From Adineta vaga (taxonomy: Eukaryota > Rotifera), in NCBI GenBank assembly GCA_021613535.1, contig CP075494.1, positions 10,788,001-10,852,000 on the forward strand: a DNA stretch of 64,000 bases, written 5' to 3'. Every line of letters starts with the position of its first letter. Within the stretch, counting starts at the first letter, position 1. Positions 1 to 13,261 of this stretch are shown here, in pieces. The notes beneath the pieces are model-generated. The model did no database searches and was not told the origin of the DNA. It was given only the letters and a program-made list of their open reading frames with translations. Both the position numbers and the translations under genes were made by a program.

Positions 1-60
1 TTTATCAATCAATGAAAAGGTTTTTATCAGAGAAAAGAAAACTTCATTTTTAGACAAAGA

Positions 61-3032
61 ATGACGGCAACAAGTAAAAATATTGAATTAATTTTGAAAC
101 AATGGACAACATTTGATTTAAAAACGACGCAGGTAGTATAAAGACATTCTTGATCGTCTGAGTTGAACTTATCAATTAACTTTATCAGAGATTACTATGT
201 AAGATGAAGACTATTGGGTAATATCTAGTTGATATTGTCCCATTTTTGATAGAAATGTTGTCAACTTTCTTCCGGAGTTCGACAACTAATTATCAACATA
301 GATATTCGCGGTCGGTTGACGATAATCGATTGAATTGTGCCCTGTAGAAATTATCGTTGACTCGCCTACTCAACTTGTGTTGTTCTTCTAGAATACTCCT
401 GTGATTAGACATCTCTCTCTCTCTCTTTCTCTCTCGTTCGCTTGTTCGTTGCCTACTTATTAAGCTTGTCAATGAAGAGACAAACAGATATATCGTCTTT
501 TCAGCAATCGTTCGTTGACTGTTGTTTTAGTAAGTATCCTTCTTTTTCTAGTAAGAATTGAGACACGTAATGGAATGGCAAGTGATTGAAATTATGAAAT
601 AGAACTACTTGATAGATATATGTGAAACAATGTTCGTTTATTCTTTCATGAGAAAAGTAAAAATCCAAAATTCCTTTGATGATTGCTTTTATATCAAAAC
701 TATTGCTTTTTATTGTTCTTTTTCTTTTCTTCAAATCATTCGATCGATATGAATAAGTAAGTAGAGATATGTATGTTGGTATGTATTTTAAAACCCGAAG
801 AAATCGTATCTTTTTATATGCGTTTACATCTATGTTTGTCTATGATGATTGATTTGAGAAATCTACAGTCAATGTATATGCATATGATAAAACTTGCCGT
901 TGTGTTTATTGGTATAGCCCATGAGACACTTTGTAGTCAGTTATTGACACACATCATATAGACAAAGATAAGAAAGAAGTTGTAAGAGAGACGAACAAGC
1001 TCTTTTCTCCTTGTATTCGTTTATCAAGCCAAAAGAAATAAAGAGAAAAGCGACATTGACTGGAGTAACTCTCTGTCAGAAGACATCGTTGATTTCTTCC
1101 TTGAGAACGAATGCCGTGTCTAATCTATATCAATCAACTCTCTTTTTCATTAACCCAAAAGACTGGATGAATAAACCTAATCTTCAATTGGCAACAAACA
1201 GTTTTGTTATTTCTTCGTTCTCACTAGAGAGATGTAGAAAAGAACAAGAGAGAGAGAGAGGGAAGAGAAAACGATATTGTCAACAACAAACATCTAATGA
1301 TCCATGATCGTTAATTATGATCATTTCCACTATCGATGACAGATAACTCTGTTTGGATATATACATATATACAGTTGAATCAATAGACAAAAAAGATATG
1401 GCATTGTCAATGATGACAATCTAACAAATCACTTTTAAGGTTAAGAAAAACGACAAGTAATTAATTGTATACAACACTTCGATTGACATAAGAAAGTATC
1501 AGTATAAGGCGTTAGAATATAGAGAATGACTGATGAGTCTTCTTTTGTTATACGAATTAAATTTATATTTTTCTTTTAGCATGATTTGGATGTAACAACG
1601 ACAGAAATTGCAAGTCGTGCCGATGAAAGTGATCAATCGAGAAAAAAATTAGTCGAATTAAGTCGTGATTTTAAGAAAAATACAAATGAAGTACGTGCAA
1701 ATCATATTTTTTATGTCTTAAACTAAAGAGAAAACATCAGCCATGTATAAGTGCGCATACTCTTCAGTTTACATGTATGAACGTGATGATCAGGAAAGTA
1801 AACTGATCAATTAAGATCCATAACGAAACCAATTTAAGTAACATGCCATGTTATGCACGATCTTATCATTGACTTTTTTGTTTGTCTATATTTATATTTC
1901 CATCACTGTCCTATAAATCATAAGTTAGCGAATCTATCTATACAAGACATTTTGTTTAAGCTGTCTAATAATGTAGTTAATACTATAGTTCAATGAAATT
2001 TAATTATATGTTTAGTAATAATACACAGAAATAGTCTTTTCTGTATTCATGTATCATGACAAACTGATGATGTTGATGTGATTGGACTGAGAAACAGTAT
2101 GGTTTCTTTTACAATCAAATAAGAAAATAGAGAGGTGAATTAGTGGATCTTATTCTTACTTAGAATCATAATTTACATATTGAATAAGGTAATTCAACAG
2201 TTCTGATCATCACTATCGTTCTCTTATTACTTTGTGTTTTTCTTTCCACATACATAAGAAAATCTTCTTTAGAATAGTGAATGAGCACATACTCACGCAT
2301 TCATTGACCTCTAATGTTGCTTTGATGACTCTTTTTTCTTCCTCATCTTGAAATTTTAATCAAACAACATCTCACCTGGATGATAATGAAAAGATTGTTC
2401 TAGTTTTTAATGTCAATGACTAAGTCGGATCGGTATTAGAACTAATCACAAATAAAAGTCAGTTTCTTCTTTCATAATTGAATTTTTTTCTCAAGAAAAA
2501 AGAGACTTTTAATTAGATATAATCATTCGATATTATAATCTTTCTTTTTTTTTTCTTTTACTTGCATGTATCAGTTTGTCGTTGCTGTCGATTAACACGC
2601 AAATAATTTTCAATGAGAAAATCGAATATATTTACATCTTCTGTCTTTCTGTACTATAGATAGTTGACCTACTTGAATAAAGATAGACGTCAAAGACAAA
2701 AAAAAAAGAAAGTTCAAGTAGTTTTAATCTTACTTTTCATTTTCATTGATACATCGAATCTGATATTTGAAAATATGTTCATTTCCTTCGTCAATATAAT
2801 GATAATGTTCTATTAGTGTTTTAATTATTCATGAAATAAAAATGATGTGTGACAGACGCTCGTTGTCACTTGATCTGCTTTCTTTTTTGTCTTTACTATT
2901 TGATTATTAGTAAAGAGATGAGCTATTTCATGTATATAAAAACGTGATTGTATAATAAACACCTGCTTTCTACAGAAAAGGTTTTATCGGAAAAAGAGAC
3001 CCTATTCATCACCTGTTTCTTCTTCCTCTTTC

Positions 3033-3067
<35 letters not shown>

Positions 3068-6000
3068 TATATATAGATAGATGCGATAGAACACATCATT
3101 CTAGTTTGAGAAGAACAAAAACTAGAATAGTTGCGAATACATCTTATCGTCATCCGTTTTGTTTTATGCAATGCTCTCTTTCTAATCATCATCATCACCA
3201 TCACTAGAGTTTGTCAGTCGAACGAAAGAAAATTTTGTTGGTCTGTTGTTAGACACGCGCTTACACTCCAAATCGATAACAATATCATTATTATTATCTT
3301 TTTTGTTGACTTTCTATCCTTTTATTTGCTAGGATGTTCGCAAAGCCGTTGCTCCTATATTGAAATCATTTCAAGTTGAAATTGATAGTTTATCCAAACG
3401 AAGTAAAGCAGCAGAAAAAGCATTCTTAGAAGTCTATCAACGTTTAAGCGAATTACCAGGTATGATTTCATCGGCTTTACAATCTGTTTGTTTTTTTTTA
3501 CAATATCATTTGTCAAGATCCTGTACCGGCACTTGAATACGCTCAATCATTACAACGTCGATCGGAGAAAGTATCTGATCTCGAGGTTGAAAATCAGAAA
3601 CTACGAGAAACATTAGGTAAGTGGAATGTTGAATGATTTTCATCAATTTTCTTTTCATCCATAGATGAATATAATCATGAATTTGCCGATGTAAAAAATC
3701 AAGGTAAAAGAAATCGAAAAGATGAATTATTTTTTCTTGACATAGATATCATTTTTTTATTGTAGAAGTAACAATTAAACAATTACGTGAAAAAATTAAA
3801 GATTTAGAAGAGAAAACCGAATCAACTCTCCAGGTAAACTGATAAATAAGATATTTTCAATGAAATTCATCTTCATTTGTTTTTAAAGCAACGTATCAAA
3901 GACAAAGAAAAAGAACTTCAACGTAGTTTCGGTATGTATATCGTTCTTTTCTTCTTATTATTGTTGTTGTTATTCGAAACTGATAAGAGAATCATCTATA
4001 TAAATACATGAATATTCATTTGTTTTGTTTTTGGTCTATAGGAGAAAAAGAACGACAATTACAAAATCAACAATTTGATCTTGTTACTAAATATGCTGAC
4101 ATGGAAATGCGTCAGAAACAATTACAAGCTGCATTAGATCATGCACATCAGGAAATGTTTGAGTATAAATCAAAACAAGAAGATGCTACAAGTGCACGTT
4201 CATCTGAAATTGATATTTTAAATCAAGATTTAGAACGAGCAAATGAAGTAATGACTAAAAATTTTGTTCAACCATCGGATTACTATTGATATTTTCTAGC
4301 GAACAACAAATGCCGAACGTTTAGTTGATAAACTTCGTGAACAACTTGAACAAACACAAAATTTCGCGACATCAACATCAATGAATAAGACATCTGATGA
4401 AAGTTTTTTACAAGAAGGAATTGAACGAAATCTTCGGGAAAAACTCGAATTAGAATTAGGTTCGAAGGAACGTGAAATAGCTGCACTTGTGATCGATACT
4501 CAAAAATTGCAATCAACTTTGATGAAAGTAAAAGAAACATCAGTGACACAGGTAAAAGGAAGAGAAAGAAAAAGAAAGAAATCTTGATGAGTCATTTTTA
4601 TACTTTTATTCAGATTTCTGATCTTGAAAATGTTTTATCATCGAAAGAAAAACTGATTGCACAACTTGAAAGCAAATTACATAGTCAAGCTGATTACGAT
4701 GAAATCAAACGTGAATTAACGTGAGTCAGATAAATAAATATTGAAAAAACAAAAAGAAATTAAACCATCTGTTATTCTTCATTGATTTAAACTAGTATTT
4801 TAAAATCAATTGAATTCTCTTCAAGCAATCGTTCGACAGATGATCAACCGAAAAAATCGTTGGAAATTCTTCTATTAGAAAAAAATCGAGCTTTACAAAG
4901 CGAACAAACACAAATGAAAGTAGCTCATGCTGATCTTGAAAGTAGGTTTGAAAAATCACTCATTAAATAAATATGACCAATGGGTTTTGTCCCGTTCTTA
5001 TCATTCCATATCATATATAAAATAAAACGGAAAAAAAATTATATAACTTTAGGTAAAATTAATCATCAGTCATGCTGTCATTGTTCTTCTCCATGTTCAC
5101 ATCAAATAAATAATCTTTCTATTCTTTCTTCTCCTTCATCTCCTTCTCAGTTGTTTTTAAAATCATCTACTCAGTCGTCTAATTGTAATCAGACTGAAGA
5201 GATGACTGGATCCCAAACAAATTCTCCTTCAAAAGTCATTTCTCTTCTCTCATCAAACGATAAGCTACCATCATCCTGCCATTCTCTCTCTGTTCCTGTC
5301 GATACAAAATATTCATCCTGTTCAATTATGGTTACACCAACAACGCAAATTCTCTCGTCAACATTAAATGAATCCTTTTCTAGTAGGAAGTATTTTTTTC
5401 TAGATAAATCGTTTGAACATTTGCTTCTAGGTGAACAATTAAATTCCGTTCACTGGACAAAACTTCAATGTCCATCGGCGGACACTAAACCATCTCTATT
5501 CTCTCCGCCTATCAATGATTCTTTAGAACCTCTTGAAACCACCTATGTAGCAAATGTTGTACGAAAACTTCTTGCTCAACATAATATTGGTCAACGTATT
5601 TTTGCTCGATATATCTTAAGTTTATCTCAAGGAACTGTTAGTGAATTATTATCAAAACCTAAAGCTTGGTCAAAACTAACAGAAAAAGGAAAAGAAAGTT
5701 ATCGAAAAATGTGGGCTTGGGCGAACTCCGAAGAAAGTATACTTGCTTTAAAAAGTATTAGTCCACGTAAAGGTATTACATATTCTTCATTCCTCTTTCT
5801 GATTTTTATTCTTTACATACTTAGGTGCAAAAGATAATACGTATCCATCAATACAACAAAAACTTATTCAAGTTGCATCCGAAATACAAAAACCACCTCA
5901 AACACCTTCTTCGTCATCATCAACATTATCCTCTCGAGCACCTTCACCTGTTGACCAAAAACCCTTTATTCCTCCAACATTATTTCCAGGATTTGTTCCT

Positions 6001-7858
6001 TCGTTATTAATGCAAGCAACAATTGGATTTAAACATGAATCATATCCACCATATAGTATGCTTTGTTCTCAACCAGAAAATTATCGAAATTGGTTAATGT
6101 TACAAGAAATTGTACGAAATAATGCTTTACTCAAACAAATGAAATCATCAGAATCCGATGAAAGTGAACAAGAAAATGAAGATCAAGAAGAGATGAATGA
6201 AAGTCCATTAAATTTGAGTATGAAAATAGATACCGAACAATCTTTTATGGATAAACAATCTTTTACGAAACAAAATAAAACAACATTAATACCAATAAAT
6301 GAACAAGATACTGACAAATATCGATATATCAATACCATGGAATTGGTACAAAATATCAAAGATATCTTAAGTCGTTGTAGTATATCGCAACGACATTTTG
6401 GAGAGAAAATTCTTGGTCTATCTCAAGGAAGTGTTAGGTAAAAATAAAACATCCTGTTTTTCTTATCATAAAACTATTCTTTTTGCTATTGTAGTGATAT
6501 TCTTGCTCGACCAAAACAATGGGAATTATTAACTCAAAAAGGTCGGGAACCATTCATTCGTATGCGCTTATTTCTGGATGATTCAAATGCAATAAATCAA
6601 TTGACACGTTCACTAGCTTCATCGTCGCCATCAACAGCAAATGGTTCTAATACGAATAATTTCGTATCAAATGAAAACTCCATAGATTCACAATCCAATG
6701 ACTGTTCACCAATCTTATCAAATGAAAATATATTATCAATACCTATGAATGGAATAATCACAAAAACAGTGGATAAGAAGAAAACAAAATCTTCTGTGAA
6801 AAATACTAAAGATCAATCACGATCCCAATCAACAACAAAATCACAAATGACACCGTATGAATTACCAAAATTACCCCCACCAAGTAAATAAACTCATGAA
6901 ATTTTTCATTATTTTTCATCTATTATTTATTTAGATGCAATTGATACAGAACAATTGAGTTCTCAAGTTCGAGAATTACTTTCTTCATATAGTATTGGTC
7001 AACGTGTCTTTGGTACATAGTCATTCATTACGATAGAACGAATATTGACTTGCATTTTTCTTTTGTTATAGGAGAAGCAGTTCTTAATCTTTCTCAAGGA
7101 ACAGTTAGTGAAATTCTATCAAAACCACGACCATGGCATGCCTTAAGTGTAAAAGGTCGTGAACCCTATTTACGTATGTATAGTTGGTTTCATGATACAG
7201 ATAATGTACAAAAATTACTCTCATGGAAACAAGAACGAGATAGTAAAATTCTCTCAGCATTCCTATTCTCATCTAATTACTTCTCATTTTTCTTCTAGAC
7301 TTACGTCGTAATAACCGTTCAACAACAATTGAAACTCCCGATAGTGAAAGTAATAATACTTCTTCTTCTTCTTCGAAACGTCGATATCTATTTACTGACA
7401 ATCAACGTCGTATTCTAAAACAGATTTTCGAGAATGAACCATATCCTAGTCAAGCACGATTGGAACAACTTGTCGATGAATTATCTTTACCAATGAACAA
7501 AATCTCCAATTGGTTTCATAATGCTCGAATGCGAACGAAACCAAATCTACCGCTGATTGATCCGATTAAAAATTCGACATCACCACTTACTGATAGTGAT
7601 GATGATGATGATGATGATGATCGTTTACTTACAATTGCTCCTTTAACAAGTTCATGGTTGAATGATTCAGATAGTTCGCCAAGTTCACTTAGTATATCAA
7701 CAAATCTTCTTTCTTCGACTGACGAACAAAAATCTATCCCTACACCTCCGAGTTCAAGTAGTAAAAAACGTAAATCCGTTCCGCAAAAAATAATTACTAC
7801 GAAAAAACTCAATCTCGAGAATGAAAATCAAAATGAAACAACGAATATCAATGCTTAA
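61..7858 (+). CDS. CUX1: Cux/Cut homeodomain transcription factor (CUX isoform)
   Basis: Predicted 1266-residue DNA-binding transcription factor. Exons: 61-132, 1580-1690, 3333-3459, 3518-3616, 3665-3703, 3766-3833, 3889-3931, 4042-4247, 4300-4551, 4614-4720, 4796-4941, then CUX-specific 5053-5772, 5825-6437, 6495-6883, 6935-7012, 7072-7242, 7299-7858; phases agree and the total is whole codons. The first 423 residues are the coiled coil shared with CASP (motifs [24 protein letters not shown]). Three CUT repeats follow (coded near 5550-5750, 6340-6590 and 6940-7220), each with a LSQGSV/LSQGTVS(E) core, then a Cut-type homeodomain near 7370-7545 with the recognition helix [12 protein letters not shown] Ser/Asp-rich tail ends the protein. 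AATAAA lies at 7895-7900. The start is the ATG at 61, whose exon matches the CASP/CUX1 N-terminus (KQWTTFDL). Nuclear role is inferred from the family. Confidence 0.93.
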
Positions 7859-9598
7859 ACAAAATAGCATCTCTTTTTTTTCTAGGTGATATCGAATAAA
7901 AGAAATCATTTGGTGATTTTATACTTTTTTTTCTGTTTTGAGCTCAACATTTCTCTGTTGTTATTATTTTTATTGTTGTTCGTTTTATTTCACTGTCTTA
8001 TTATACATATTATATACATATGTTTGTGAGAACTGCTCAAGTATTGAAACCTAGTCGTGAACAGACTCAAGTGCATTAACACAAACATCTATAAAGAGAA
8101 TGTCGTGATAACTATTTTGTTCTTTGAACGAATAATTGATTTTTTATTTGTATGTGTGTATGTGTGTGTATGTCTGCCTGTACAACTAACAACAATGAAA
8201 TGACTAACTCTTCGTGATTTAAATATTAATAAAAATACAAACTCTTTTTTTTTAAATTATTTTAATGCATATGTTTTGAATTTATTTATTTAGGTTTACA
8301 GGACAGAAATAGAGAGAGAATATTGCAGATGATGATGATATTCAAATCCCTTATTTGTTTCCTTTTTTTCGATATGTGATTATTGAGGAAAATATATAAA
8401 GTATTTCTGTTTTGTTTTGTTTAGAACGGTACCATGAACTGGAGAAACGTTGCCGAGAATTTGAAATGACAAATCATGAATTGAAACAATTAAATGTTCA
8501 ACTTGAAAAAGATTTATTAAGTGTGGGTGGTGTTACAGAATTGTTTCGACGTGGACCGGAAGTGAGCTTTTTTTCCTGTTATTTACTTGGATCTATTTAG
8601 TGTGTTTACCTAGGGACAACCAAGTGATAGCAATTCGAATGAGACTGGAATAATAAAAGATGTGTTGAATCAATCATCAGCACCTGTTACATCATACAAA
8701 GAATCTTCATCATATGTTCCACCACGAGATGGAACATCAGATGAAGCATTAACGGCGATTGTGATAAGTCAACGTGAACGATTTCGTATTCGAAATATAG
8801 AATTAGAAAATGTAAGTAAAATCTGAATCTATTAATTCGATTCATCATTTTTGTTTCTCAGGAAAATGTTTCATTGAAACAACAGATTAATATATTTCAA
8901 AATGAAATGGATAAACTACGATCGGACAATATAAAATTATACGAAAAGATAAAATTTGTTCAGAATTATTCAGTATGTATTCGATGTAACGATTTTTCTT
9001 CTACACATTTAAATTTCAATCGTATAGACAACACGTGGCAATGATGAATCAGTTGATCGCTATTCACGTGGTTATGATGCATCATTGGATCCATTTGCTA
9101 ATTTCACTAAACAAGTATGAAAAAACTTGAATATTTTTTAGAGAAAGATTTGTTACTTTCATGATTGATTTTTAGGAAAAACAAAGAAAATATGATTCAT
9201 TAAAATTACATGAAAAATTTGCATTAAATTTCGGTCGTTTTATTCTATCATCGCATCAGAGTCGAACATTTTTTGTTATTTATTTTATTCTCGTACATAT
9301 TCTTATCTTTCTTGTAAGTTAAATATTTTCATTAAAACTTATTTTGATCTTGTCATTTCATTTTAGTCACTTTATAAAATGGTTCATGTTGGTTCATCAG
9401 TACGTGATATGTCACAAGTTTGTTTTGATAAGTAAGTGCTCATGATGGAAATTTTATATAGGAAAAAGAATCCTTGTTGTTTGGTTTAGATTTCGTGAAC
9501 ATATGGCAGGTGTACATGGAGAGAAAAACTTTCATTTTGATCATGCTCATCCTCATGCGGATGCAGCTCATGCTGGCGCTGCACCACCTCATCGATAA
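61..9598 (+). CDS. CUX1: CASP, Golgi coiled-coil membrane protein (alternative isoform of the Cux locus)
   Basis: Predicted 704 residues (human CASP is about 678). It uses the same eleven 5' exons (61-4941) as the CUX isoform, then skips the CUT/homeodomain exons and joins 8425-8561, 8614-8811, 8862-8972, 9028-9114, 9176-9313, 9367-9431 and 9490-9598. The phase-1 donor after 4941 joins 8425 in frame to give [17 protein letters not shown] signatures visible: [48 protein letters not shown], then one C-terminal transmembrane segment ([19 protein letters not shown]) and a short lumenal tail. CASP is a type II golgin with tethering roles in intra-Golgi traffic (family knowledge). Oddity: the extreme C-terminus is His/Ala-rich (residues [16 protein letters not shown]). 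Confidence 0.93.
133..1579 (+). other. First intron of the Cux/CASP gene
   Basis: A 1447-base intron with donor GTAGTA and acceptor TTTTAG, far longer than most others here. It contains CT-rich and AG-rich tracts (about 412-436 and 1246-1262) and short chance ORFs. I see no exon in it. Long first introns often carry regulatory DNA, but no specific site is recognised. Confidence 0.7.
1691..3332 (+). other. Second intron of the Cux/CASP gene
   Basis: A 1642-base intron (GTACGT...GCTAG). It holds a (TA)n tract at about 3037-3064 and A/T-rich sequence, with no recognisable coding exon on either strand. Confidence 0.7.
3037..3064. repeat. (TA)n microsatellite
   Basis: About 14 uninterrupted AT units followed by degenerate ATAGATAT copies, inside Cux/CASP intron 2. 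Shorter (TA)n tracts occur near 10146, 24007 and 50029. Confidence 0.9.
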
Positions 9599-10543
9599 AC
9601 AGTTTCATGTTATACATTAATTGCTCTTTTTGGGAAATATCAATTGAAGATATTATTACATTCTCTTAATCAATAAATAAACAGCTTTTACTAACACATA
9701 TAAAATTTAAAACACGCATAATTGTATATGATACCTCTTTTCTCAAATATAATAAAGAAAAAAATCTCACGAATTCATGAAATAGCATTTTTTATTCGTT
9801 ATTTAGCATGCAGAATTAGAAAGATAGAATAAACATTAAACAATCATGTTTGACAATTCTTGACACCAATGAATGACATTTTCTCAACAAATTATCTTTA
9901 CACATGAAACTTTTTATATTAAGGTGCTAATGCATATACGTACACATGAATTCGTTGTTTTCATAATATCGATCAATTTGAACTATTCTTCGAGATTTCT
10001 TTTTTGCGAACAAAAACATTATTAAGAATCGGAAATCACATCAATGAAATTGTTCTATAGCTTCTGTACAAATACATCAACTCTAATATCACACTTGAGA
10101 GTGTTTCTTTCTTCTCAACTTATGTCCGCACATTCACCGTATTCATATATATATATATAGTGACTGAAAGAACAGAAAAAATAAATTTTTTCCTCTCTAT
10201 ACATTCAATTTAAATCTCAACAACAAAAACAAAAGAACGAAAGTGATGGAACGCTGAACAATTCTCTTCCTGTATGCATGAATCACCATCTTCACGTTCA
10301 TTTCATAAGGGAAAGGGCAAGAGGTTGACATTTTTTCTCTCTCTTATTCAAGGTAAATGACCACAATAGCAACAGCGACCGAAATGTTCAGGATTAATTG
10401 TACAACAAGACAGTCAACAAAAGTTTGATTACAATAACTTGTACGATTGTATTTATATAAAGCTCAGACGATCCGTTTAATAAACGAATAGTTAAATTTT
10501 AATCAAAAATTTTCTTTTCAAGAGAAAAAGAAACAGATAGAAA
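9599..10543. other. Cux/CASP to PALS1 intergenic region
   Basis: No coding exon seen. It has AATAAA-like signals shortly after the CASP stop (for example CAATAAATAAAC near 9672), and should contain the CASP 3' UTR and the PALS1 promoter/5' UTR. No specific motif is recognised. Confidence 0.5.
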
Positions 10544-13261
10544 ATGATTGCTCGACATGACAATAACCATATGAATTATCAAGAGACAAGAGTGATTCAA
10601 TGGTTAAGTGGTGAACGTGCAGGTAAGTTTGTAGTAAAAAAAGAAACAAACGAAAATTTTCATCTATAACGTATAAATTTAGTGGATGTACCATCGGAAT
10701 TGGATATTCGAAAAGACATCGATGTAGATGAATTTGTTTCAACGAAACGAGAATGTATTGAATTACATTGTTTTCAACCATTAGTAAGTCATGTTATGCC
10801 TACAACTAACATTCTTCTCTATTGATTAGTCAGTTCAAGGTTTTCGTTAACAATTAAATAGTTGTATCTTTCATTTACTTGATGTCAACAATATCTCTTT
10901 TTGTATGAATGTTATTTCTAGAACAAACAACAATTTACGACAACATCTGAACGATCCTGTTTACTTGCTCGTCGTCTAAATCGATTATCGCCCGATACAC
11001 AAACATCCGATGAAGCTTATTGTACATTATCATCTCATCATAGTATTCAACATCAAAATCTACATGATTCAATACGTGAAACATCAACTATAAGTGATAA
11101 TAGTAGTTTATCAAGTACAACACCAATTTCAATTTCATCACCCATCTTATCATTGTCAGTCGATGATAGTTATATAGAATCCAATCGTGCGAAAATGTCT
11201 GTCGAAATAGAAAATAATCCTATGAAACAACAAAATTATCATTTGTTACCGTTGATAACAAATAGTAATGATCGTTCTATGGAGTTATACCGAGAAATTA
11301 TGCTCAATGGTGATAGTAATGATAAAGATTTTAAAGAAATGGTTAATGAATTTGTACAAATAATTGAAAAGAAATTATTTGATGCTGAATTTAAAATGTT
11401 TGATGATAAGTAAGAACTCGAGATTATTTTTTTAATTATTTATGACGTAAATGAATATTTTAGTGCTAGTAGAGCAACTTCTCCATCTTTATTTGATATG
11501 TTGAATGATTTGCGAACATGTTTAACATTATTACGTCAAACTGAAATACAAAGTCTTCTCAATGTATTTGATAATGTTCTCAAATTACGTTGTTATCCAT
11601 CTGCATTACCAGAAAATGATGAAACAACAACCACTGTACATCCAAATGAAGAATTACATAAACTTTCTCAATATGCTATTGATCAATTAAAAATTATTCA
11701 AATTGAAAAAACACATCAACCATTAGGCTTGACGATTTCTCGTACAGACTCAGGTTCTATTCACATTGCTCGTATTGTTGTTGGTGGTCTTGCAGCGACT
11801 TCAGAACTCTTTCAAGTTAATGATCGTATCCTTGAAATCAACGAGCAAACCATTACAGGCCATTCTCTTGATTATGTTTGTACATTAATGTCGAGTGCGA
11901 CTGGCTTAATTAAATTTCTTTTGGCACCACCAAATAATTCAAATCAAATTTCTCATGAAACATTTCATGTTCGAGCATTGTATACATATGATCCATACAA
12001 TGATCCGTTATTACCATGTAAAGAATTAGGTTTAACATTTCAACGTGGTGACATTTTACGCATCGTTGCTCGTGAAGAAAATTTCCTGAACACTAATAAT
12101 TCATGGTGGCAAGCCTATCGAGAAGATTCATTAGAAACAACAACAGATTCATGTTTAGCTGGTTTGATACCATCAGATAGTTTACAACAAAAACGTGCGG
12201 ATTTACTTAAAGTTGTTTCTGATGAAACAGATTCTATTTCTACATCGTCGTCGCCATCATTAGTTAATGATAAGAAACGACTTAGTAAAACTTGTTTTAC
12301 ATGTGTTAGTTCAAAACAAGAACGGAAACCACTTCATACTGTTTATAACAATGCTTCATTTATTCGTGATACAAATGACAAAGAAACACCAACAATTCGA
12401 ACTTCAACAAATCACTTTTCATTGAAAGATACAAGACAATTTGACAAAGAACAACCACCGACAACATTGAGAAGATTTCCTGAAAAGCAGAAAGATAGTA
12501 TGCCTGATTCATTTCGATTTTACGAGTCAGTTTTTCGACTTGATCTATCAACACAAAAAGCAACAAGACCTATTGTTTTAATAGGTGAGTAAAATATATT
12601 ATTTTCTTTTCGTATAATATCTACAAAATACATAATTATTCGATACCGATCTATAACTTTGAATATGTGTATATATTTAGGTGCACCCAATGTTGGTCGA
12701 CATGAACTACGTCGTCGTCTGTTACAAACTGAACCAGATCTATTTGATGTTGCCATACCACATACAACACGTGCTCGTCGTTTACAAGAAACGTCCGATG
12801 TTGACTATCATTTCGTTTCTGAAGCGGATTTCTTAGCAAAAGTTGCCTGTCATTCATTTGTTGAATTTGGTCAATATCATCGTGATTTATATGGAACATC
12901 GATCGATGACATTCGACAAATAGTTCAAATAAAACAAAAAATTTGTATATTAAATTTAAATCCAGATGCAGTACGAACCTTCAATCAAAGTGATCTTTAT
13001 CCTTATATCATTTGTATTGCTGCTCCATCATTTGATCGACTTAAACGTTTAGAACTTGATCGTCGAGAACATTTAAATGATAAAGATTATCGAGAAATCA
13101 TACGAAAAAGTCGATCCATTGAAAGACGTTATCGTTTATGCTTTGATCATATTTTAGTTAACAACGATTTAGAACGAACTTATGCAGAATTGCGTGATTT
13201 AATCGTGCAAATACAAGAGAATCAACAACAATGGGTACGAACATGTTATCGGCGATCATAA
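10544..13261 (+). CDS. PALS1: PALS1/Stardust-type MAGUK polarity scaffold
   Basis: Predicted 789 residues from exons 10544-10622, 10683-10783, 10922-11409, 11464-12584 and 12681-13261, all in phase. The N-terminus carries VDVPSEL, resembling the conserved PALS1 N-terminal VDCPGDL motif. A helical stretch near residues 227-265 looks like a divergent L27 domain. PDZ at about residues 299-378 (carboxylate loop PLGLTI), SH3 at about 389-464 (LYTYDPYNDPLLPCKELGLT), and a guanylate-kinase-like domain at about 591-785. The GuK P-loop is degenerate (GAPNVGRHEL), as in PALS1 (family knowledge), so it should bind proteins, not make GDP. The protein ends QQQWVRTCYRRS, comparable to the PALS1 C-terminus. 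PALS1 links Crumbs to PATJ at the apical membrane. The start is the first ATG of an open exon 76 bases before its donor. Confidence 0.93.

Noticed and set aside
7516-7812. Minus-strand ORF opposite the homeodomain exon
   Set aside because: Shadow of the Cux coding sequence; poly-Ser comes from the GATGAT (Asp) repeat on the real strand.
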